Source: Gloeophyllum trabeum ATCC 11539
Lineage: Eukaryota > Basidiomycota > Agaricomycetes > Gloeophyllales > Gloeophyllaceae
Length of the DNA stretch: 54,267 nt
Assembly: GCF_000344685.1 (NCBI RefSeq)
Contig: NW_006920412.1
Location: 2,994,918 to 3,049,184 of the forward strand
Reading direction: 5' to 3'
Shown here in pieces: positions 47,858 to 54,267 of the stretch (position 1 is its first letter; each line of letters begins with the position of its first letter). The position numbers and the translations under genes were made by a program. A model generated the notes under the pieces. That model was given only the letters and a program-made list of their open reading frames with translations, ran no database searches and was not told the origin of the DNA.

Positions 47858-50009
47858 CTATGCGCCGAATGGCTGCTCATCAACCTGACAAACCGTATGG
47901 CTGCTCTCCGGCACAGCGCCATCCACGAAGTACGCCTGCAGCAGCCCCGCCGCGCAGTCCGACAGCTGCGCGAGCACCGTGTGCCCGTACCCGCCCGCCT
48001 GCTGGATGAGCCGCGCGTTGCTCCCCAGCCGTTCAAGGCTGCTCAGCGCGTTCGAGAATGGGGTGACGGGGTCGTACGTCTGGCTATATGCACGCACGCA
48101 CAACGAAAAGGAAAACGCATATTAGCCGGGATAAATGAGATGGATAACGAACGAGTAACGAGACGGACCTGAGGATCAAAATCGGCGTGTGCAGCGTGCC
48201 GTTCGCGAATCCGAACGCGCCGCCGTACCGGCTGCGCGAGGGCTGCACCTCGGGCAGGTACGCGCACAGGTCAACCGCGAACGGGCTCTCGCCCACCTGC
48301 GGCGAATTTTGTTCCAGCGCCTGTGCGATCTGCTCCGCCTTCTGCCGCGCGACCGTCGCGGGATCTGAGGCGCTCACTGGGGCCGCGTCGTTGCACTGCG
48401 TGGTGTGAGTAAAACATTATTCATGATTGTATGTGTGGAGAGGGACACTCACTGCGATGGCGAGCTCCGCCGCGAGCGACGTGTCCGGGCGCGCCCCGTC
48501 CGCGGGGTCGACCGCGGGCAGACGGCCGCGCAATATTCGCGTGTAGTTCCCCGCAAACGCCTCGGCCAGCAGCTCTGCTAGGACAGGCCAGTCCTGCGTG
48601 TTGTACAGCCCGTTGAACAGCACGCTGCGCAGGATGCCCGCATCCATGTACGCGGGGTAGACGAGCGTGGTGACGCGCGGCGGCGCGGCGTACAAGCTGT
48701 CGAGCGTGCGGTTGATCTGGGCGAGGATCCGTGTGGAGGAGAGGGGCGCGAGCGCGCAGGCGGACCCGGCGGAGGCGCAGGTGTCGGCGAAGTGCTGCAG
48801 GATGGGGCCGACTTCGCGGGTTTCTGTGGGGGTTTAGTGCATATCTCTTGATGGGGCTTCGTAGAGGAAATTGAGTCTTACGGGAGAGCGGCGTGGATTC
48901 TTTGGACCACTGTTCCGGGTCAAGGATTCCGTCAATGCCGACGCGGCCGATGCGTTCTGGAGGGAGGATCTGCACTAGGTACTGCCCAAGCAGAGACCCA
49001 TAAGACGTGCCAAAGTCTGTCGGAGTGGGTATGAGCATGTGGAATTAGACGGATGGTATGAACAAGATCTAGAACTGACAGTTGACAGGCGCGTCGTCGC
49101 CATCGAACGCTTTCGACATGAAGTCGATGTCATGCACCACAGCTTCAGTACCTATGAATGCAGTTTAAACGACTACTCTCCATGCGCGAGCATGGCGCCC
49201 TGACCTACAAAACGCATAAAGTCTCCGACTCTGTCGTAGCACTGAGCCGACATCGAGGAGACGCTGGCTCCGAGGGTAGTAAACTGCCTTGTGAGATCAT
49301 CAACGACTTCTGGTGCTATGGTGGACGGCAGGTTCAGCGTCATGCTACGGACTGTACGGAGCCATATGTTCTGTTCCAACCGGCTGCTGAAACAGGAGAT
49401 GTAGGGTTGAGACGACATGACCCCGCGAGGGTCAAATCCAATTATGTCGTACTGGCCTTAACAATATACTATAGTCAGGCATGCAAAGGAGTGCTTGGTG
49501 AAGACGGGAATAAGGTACCTCTGAGGACCGTTGAGATATTTGGTCCGCTGTCGAAGGCAAATTCGGAACCAGATCCGCCTAGCAGGGCCTGTAAGCATAT
49601 AGATGTCAAAGCTTCATTGCAGGCCCACCTGGCCCTCCGGGATTTATGAAGAGGCTCCCCAGCCTGGACCAAAGTCATTTAGCACTTTCCGCACAACAGA
49701 ACAGCAACAGAGCACTTGCCTGTGTGTGGTGTTCGACGCCGGAAGTCGTGCGACGTATATGCTGATTGTTCTTGTATCACTTGCATTGCTATAATCAAGA
49801 GGTACAGAAACGTTGGCACATTGGAAACCGTCGTGGCTTTCCCCGCAGGATCCCCACTGGATGCTGCTGCTGTTACCGGCCCGCGTGTCCAGATTCGAAG
49901 TCAAGGATGCACTTCCACCAGGCACATAGGAGAGTAGAAGCGTAGCGCTAAACAGACCCAGTGGGACCAGCGGCAGAAAGCTCATAAGGGACATTCTGGG
50001 GTCTGTCAC
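47858..50009 (-). CDS. Secreted TAP-like alpha/beta hydrolase
   Basis: Resembles bacterial and fungal tripeptidyl-aminopeptidase (TAP)-like serine hydrolases. It has a signal peptide (LPLVPLGLFSATLLLSYVPG) and Asn-X-Ser/Thr sites near the mature N-terminus, so it is likely secreted. Family blocks are FINPGGPGGSGS (oxyanion region), YDIIGFDPRGVM, the nucleophile elbow NYFGTSYGSLLGQYL (Ser in GTSYGS), RVGIDGILDP, the Asp region TPILILSQTYDPVTP, and the His region QAGGYGHTVLAQLSDC. Nucleophile, Asp and His are all in place. The final Cys-rich TAP C-terminal domain ends QPFGA at 47858. Intron 1 (49664-49719) is GC..AG (AG|GCAAGT). The ATG may be 50009 or 49994. Confidence 0.88.
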
Positions 50010-50817
50010 CTCCTGGTCTTACAGCAATGGCTTCGAAGACCATTATAAGCGACATCTAAGCGAAACCTGTGGTTGAAGCAGTGTACGTTTCGCAGGCGGC
50101 CCTCCCAAGTCCGAGAAATTCGCATGTGAGACGCAGAGTGAATAAACTTTTTGATTCCGTAGCTGGTTACAGTCGTTTGCATCCGTTGCATGTCGACAGG
50201 CGATCAATTCAGAAGGCCACCTACAAAGTATGTCGGCATCGGAATCCAGAAAAATGGTCCAACTTCTGGGTGGATTTAATTTCTAGAGAAGGGCTAGTAG
50301 TAGAATCGAACTGCGAATGACTGTGATATGGACAGTGGTAGAATTATGGCAGAGAACCTGTGTAGTTCGAAACTACTTCACTGGATCTGTCGTCGTGGTC
50401 AAGCCTGATCAAGCTTTCGGTGAAGTGATGAGGTCTGCAGGCGCCCATAGCTTGGATATCCATGTCCGTCCTTGTGGTGTTGAAGCTCGAATAACGATCT
50501 GCATTGCCGCGACGATATTGGATATGTCTGTGCTCCATTGATGATACCAGCCGCGCTCCGCTCCGGGAGGCACTCACGAGTACGCATGCGCAATATGTTC
50601 GCGGTAGTAGATTGCGGCGAGGTTGCTTCGGTATTGCCACCCACAGCTGTAACGTCCGACGCTGCCAGTATCTACCATTCAAGATATGCTTGATTGATTG
50701 GGACAATCCTTGTTTCTAGCGGAGACTCGACCTGGTCACGACAAGGCTCGAGCGCATGGAACTTTCCCAATTTGCCCCGAGTCCCTCAAGTGTGCTATAT
50801 TATAAGTGCCGAGATGG
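50010..50817. other. Spacer between hydrolase and transporter genes
   Basis: Upstream of the hydrolase gene and downstream of the MFS gene. No frame shows a family motif; no repeats were recognised. Confidence 0.45.
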
Positions 50818-52847
50818 TCAGCTATCATGGGTTGGTGTATACCCGACATCCACCCAAACTCTCATTCTGTCACCATACTTTATCGTGAACCATAGGAGCC
50901 TGCGCGTGCAAAATCAGCATTGAAGCACTTAGTATCGCTAGCCGTGTTCAATATGTAAGCACGCACCCGAAACCAATCCAGGCGAAACAGGCGAATATCG
51001 TGTTTGTCGTAGCTACTCCGATCATATTGATCAGGGGCAAAACGCACGCTGAAGCTACAGCAAGTACGGCCGCTCGCACGCCCCTAGAGCGAGAACGGTA
51101 TCAGTACTGAAAGGGTGCAAACTCGGGTCAACACACATGGACGCCGCCATTACTTCTGCACTGCGCGAATGCAGCAAGTCTACGAAATATGCCGAACAGG
51201 GACTAAAGACGGTGTCGATCTAGGTAGACATACGTCCGTCAACTCGAATCGACCTGATATCCTCGTGATTGAAAGCGCACCCCAACGCCGTTGATAAACA
51301 GGCAGAAGAGATTGAGAATGATTCCTGGCAGTCCGGGTATATTCTCCGTGATCAGGCCGCTGACGATGATGGAAAGAGGAGCGAGAACGAGAAGCCCAGG
51401 GATCGCTGCCCTCAAGCGGTCTTCGGGCAGCCATTCACCGTTTCGTTTAACTCGCCATTTAACGATAATTTTGTCCGACATGTATCCAGCCAGTGGGGAC
51501 CCAACTGCTTGCCAGTCAGGATCATCTACCCAGAGTAGCCATAAGGGGAACGCACCAATGTTACCCAGTCCTGCCGGAAGGAAGAAAGCGCCGATGATAG
51601 CCTCGTTTTTTATGTGGTAGTGCGCGCCCTTTGTCCGAGTCCATCAACAGGATACCACCTTTGAAAAGGACGATCTCACAATTGTATATGATAGAGGAAT
51701 CAACAAAACTATATCCAGTGAGACTTCAAGCCTTTGATCATGCCGGTAAAAGACTAACCATAATCTGTAATCAAGGTGAAAGCGCAAGCCAGAGTCTACC
51801 CCGCTCGATAATCAGATGTGGTATGCAGAGTGATCAACCACTTACCACAGCCAGGATATTGGGAGACCTTATATACCGTAATGAGCTGAGAGGATTTAAC
51901 CATACCCACTTCCAGTTCAAGTCACAGCAACCTTGGTCCCGCAGATGATGTTGGAGACCCGTGGTACCAGGATGGGCCGTTTCTGGCAGAAACGCGTACA
52001 TGAACAGAAAGGCCAGCCCAGCACTTATGAACAAGGCGTATTGCATAGCTCGCCAGGAAGCGTAGTAAGCTGCCAGGCCGCCGCAGAACGGGGCTAATGC
52101 TGGACCGAGGCAACATGACTGCCCGCGCAATCAGCCGAAATTACCAACATGCTCATTCACAAGCAGATCAGGAAAAGACCGTACGCACGGCAAAAAACAC
52201 TCCCATTGCAGTACCACGCTGCTCGAGCCGATATATGTCACCGATCACCGCGGCGCCGACCGACATTCCGGCGGACGCTGCGAAGGCTTGCAGCATTCGC
52301 CACAGAATCAGCTCGGGGACACTTCTAGCAATAGCTACGCCCAACGCCGAGAAACAAAGTAGCGGGAGCGAATATACCAAAATTGGTCTTCGTCCATCTA
52401 AGAGATGCCCAAGTCAGTCCTTGCCGGACCGGTGCATGTACTACACTTACAGAAGCTTGAGTAACGCGCCCAGATGAGGTTTCCGAGGGCAAGCATAAGC
52501 AAGGCGAAGCTTACGGATAAACTACAAGAATCGGTCAGCTGCGAGCTACAAAGGACATTGAATAACCTCACTTTATAACAGAGCCTGATGAATTAAACTC
52601 CTCGGCGATTTGAGGAATAGTTGGCACGAACGAGCCAGTGACAAAAACTAGAGAGCTGTTCAGAGGGATTGGCTGGACACGCATGATGAGGTGATTCAGT
52701 ACAGGGTAGCAGTCCCGACCAGGATACTAGAGCCAGGATGGCTCGTTTCTTGCCTGGGGTGAAACGCTGAAAGATGTCATCTGTTTCAGATTGTACGACA
52801 GGATCTTCAGCTGAAGATATCAGAGGCGTTTCTTCGCTGGCTATCAT
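50818..52847 (-). CDS. Major facilitator superfamily transporter, DHA1-like
   Basis: A membrane exporter or importer of small molecules, probably a proton antiporter. The start MIASEETPLISSAED precedes KKRAILALVSWSGLLPFFVT, TGSFVPTIPQIAEEFN, the loop 2-3 motif YGRRPILVYS, SVPELILWRMLQAFAASAGM, RLEQRGTAMGVFFAV, GPALAPFCGGLAAYYASWR, LPETAHPG, LGNIGAFPLWLLW, PLAGYMSDKIIVKWRVKRNG and LLVLAPLSIIVSGL. The C-terminal exon ends LLWFTIKYGDRMRVWVDVGY before a stop at 50818-50820. Several GT..AG introns were chosen to restore these helices. An acceptor TCTCTAG|TTTTTG gives the correct LLPFF join. The middle of the gene (51540-51950) is the least certain part. A MITE inserts 184 bp upstream of the start. 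Confidence 0.82.
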
Positions 52848-53030
52848 GACCCGGACAAGAGAGAATGAAGATACTCGTAGCGAGGAAGAACAGCAATGGG
52901 ATTACTCGGGGCACACATTGATCAGCCGAAGCCACTCACACCCTAAGTCAAGCTTCAACTCAAGTTAAACTTGGGATGACTCGACGTAAGCGTGTCCGAT
53001 GCCGGCCTTTGACTCACGACTCGGACGTAG

Positions 53031-53654
53031 TACTACTATCATTGAGGGGGTTCTGCAAAATTTGCAGAACCCCCTCACCCCCTTATATCTCATTCCACAC
53101 TCAACCAAAAAATGTTGGGTAAGCTCAGGCAGGTATATATACACTAGAATAGAACCTCTGCCAAGTCAGAATGGGAATGTCTGCTGTGGTTGAAGAGAGG
53201 GAGAGAAAATGGGTCCTGTAGGCCATGGGAAAGAAACAGTGTCCACTAGATCTCTCGTGATGCTCTCAACGGACTGCAGTGGAATGGCTTGGCGTATCAT
53301 GAATACGCTGTCTATAGTACAATACACCAGCCCGATAGAGTAAATAACGAGCATGTCGAGATAGAGAGGCAACTTTGCACATCTCCCGGGCCCATGTCGT
53401 GACAAAAGCGTGACATCGCTCGCGGCGAGATCCCACTGTGACCGCATGTGACACCTTTTTGCAGAACCCCCTACATGAACCGGCATCTCTCTCCTTCGTT
53501 CCACAGGCTGCATAAAAATGCACAAAAATAATGAGGACGTTCATCACTACGTTACACACAATATGCGGAAGATCCGGTAAGAATCCGTCAAGTGTGCGGA
53601 ATGCTACAGGCCGAATTCGATACTTTTTGCAGAACCCCCTCAATGATAGTAGTA
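53031..53654. mobile_element. MITE, Tc1/mariner-like non-autonomous DNA transposon
   Basis: Perfect 30-bp inverted repeats (53031-53060 and 53625-53654) end in TA at each outer side, so the element is about 620 bp with TA target-site duplication. Pairing stops immediately outside. The left repeat begins TACTACTATC and contains GAGGGGGTTCTGCAAAA; the right one is its exact reverse complement. The subterminal motif TTTGCAGAACCCCCT also occurs at 53061-53075 and 53456-53472, so the end sequence is present four times in the element. There is no credible transposase frame inside; the 126-codon frame on the minus strand at 53266-53643 translates the repeats themselves (RGFCKK twice). Confidence 0.85.
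53044..53076. repeat. Near-perfect palindrome at left end of the MITE
   Basis: Two 16-nt arms (GAGGGGGTTCTGCAAA and its exact complement) around a single A. The left arm is the inner part of the terminal repeat, and the right arm is a second reversed copy. It could extrude a hairpin, or be a site where two repeat copies were joined head to head. Confidence 0.85.
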
Positions 53655-54000
53655 GGTCGCGTCAATGAAATGATCAGAGGCGCCCACGCGAAATGATGAG
53701 TTCAGAACGTGACAGCGTGACTCGGACAGCGTCTCATCGAACGGCGCATACGGCATATGCACACCCGTCAGTTCACGCTCGGATCACGTCCCCGCTCGAT
53801 GCAGTCTTTGTTGAACTAGGCGCTGACTTAGCTGCCAGGTTCTACAACGTACCAGAACATACCGGAACCCTCTGGAATATTCTGGTATATTCCATTATTG
53901 TACAATGGCACGGAACTCATGTGGGTCAGTGACATCATAGGTGGAGCTCAGTAGGATTAGGGATATTCCACGTAGCTTAGTCAGTCTATGGGCCACTGTG

Positions 54001-54008
54001 TATATAAA
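54001..54008 (+). promoter_or_regulatory. TATA box in the LTR
   Basis: TATATAAA within the LTR, about 130 bp before the LTR end, where the U3 promoter of an LTR element is expected. Confidence 0.6.
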
Positions 54009-54138
54009 CCCTACAGCTCTGCTGCCTAATGACAAGGGTCGTTTATACGAGCTTTACCAGTAGCTACAGCATCCAACCAATACAGGTGAGTTGTGTAGGG
54101 CGCACTGTGCGTGCTGCTGCCTCCATAACTCTTCATCA

Positions 54139-54150
54139 GGTTATGAGCCC
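54139..54150 (+). other. Copia-type primer-binding site (initiator Met tRNA anticodon arm)
   Basis: GGTTATGAGCCC is the reverse complement of GGGCTCATAACC, the 3' half of the initiator-tRNA anticodon arm including the CAT anticodon. Copia and related elements prime from a cleaved half-tRNA at this internal site rather than from the tRNA 3' end. It directly follows the CA end of the LTR. Confidence 0.72.
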
Positions 54151-54267
54151 AAATAGGCAGCTTGCGTCTGCGCGGTAACTCGCTGCAGCGCGTTGCGCCT
54201 CGCTCACCTGTGCATCGCCCTATGCGCCCTCACAGGCTGCAGTGGTGGCCTTGATGCGCGATCATCA

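Larger units (their letters stand above)
53809..54267 (+). mobile_element. Ty1/copia-like LTR retrotransposon, 5' end only, cut by window edge
   Basis: A likely LTR runs from TGTTGAAC at 53809 to TTCATCA at 54138 (about 330 bp, TG..CA). It contains a TATA box TATATAAA at 54001-54008 and a palindromic GGAATATTC region near 53874-53890. Immediately after the LTR, 54139-54150 is GGTTATGAGCCC, complementary to the anticodon arm of initiator methionine tRNA, which is the copia-type half-tRNA primer site. The internal domain continues beyond the window, so gag/pol and the 3' LTR cannot be seen. The exact LTR start is inferred; the LTR end next to the PBS is better supported. Confidence 0.72.

Noticed and set aside
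53266..53643. 126-codon minus-strand frame inside the MITE
   Set aside because: It translates the terminal repeats (RGFCKK twice) and shows no DDE transposase motif.

Overview
This window is nuclear DNA from a filamentous basidiomycete, most likely an agaricomycete. Protein-coding genes are broken by many 45-65 nt introns, mostly GT..AG with CTNAC/CTAAC-like branch sites. The protein families are eukaryotic housekeeping ones (eRF1, Cdc42, Rab11, SF3B4, EMC4, Pop7), alongside fungal families such as a Dicer-like protein, a sedolisin protease and a CSC1-type channel. No prokaryotic operon, Shine-Dalgarno site, CRISPR array or convincing tRNA/rRNA gene was seen. All splice models were made by eye and checked for frame and family motifs; no search was run.

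Layout. 1-1781 (-): 5' part of a low-complexity protein running off the left edge. 1782-11557: about 9.8 kb in which I can support no gene. 11558-15550 (-): OSCA/TMEM63-like CSC1 channel. 16084-17538 (-): uncharacterised protein with a mitochondrial-like N-terminus. 18039-18818 (-) and 19085-20561 (+): a divergent pair, RNase P/MRP subunit Pop7 and translation release factor eRF1. 21364-23722 (+): secreted sedolisin (S53) protease. 24596-25294 (+): small basic/acidic protein. 25561-26582 (-) and 26860-31609 (+): a divergent pair, phosducin-like protein and Dicer-like protein. 31946-32931 (+): AhpD/carboxymuconolactone decarboxylase-like protein. 33294-37464 (+): large disordered WD40 protein. 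38226-39052 (+): Cdc42. 39689-39904 (-): possible small secreted protein. 40680-41901 (+): SF3B4/Hsh49. 42096-42844 (+): EMC4. 43125-44234 (-): polytopic membrane protein. 44915-46069 (-): Rab11. 46725-47201 (+): L-rhamnose mutarotase. 47858-50009 (-): secreted TAP-like alpha/beta hydrolase. 50818-52847 (-): MFS transporter. The right end holds mobile DNA: a ~620 bp MITE with perfect 30 bp inverted ends and TA target sites, then the 5' LTR and primer-binding site of a Ty1/copia-like retrotransposon cut by the window edge.

How the genes relate. Most are unrelated housekeeping genes packed with short spacers. Several act in the same processes: Cdc42 and Rab11 in polarity and exocytosis, EMC4 in ER membrane insertion, SF3B4 in branch-site recognition, Pop7 in tRNA/rRNA processing, and eRF1 in termination. 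The Dicer-like protein is the RNA-silencing component and sits in the same window as transposon sequence. The rhamnose mutarotase, secreted hydrolase and MFS transporter on the right are neighbours, but I see no firm evidence of a shared pathway.

The most unusual observations are splicing-related: four GC-AG introns needed to keep frame, a 5-nt microexon in Rab11, and a GT..AC intron in the protease with no possible AG acceptor. Also notable are the MITE with a near-perfect palindrome at its edge, a copia-type half-tRNA primer-binding site, and seven copies of GTWATTAAC between two genes.
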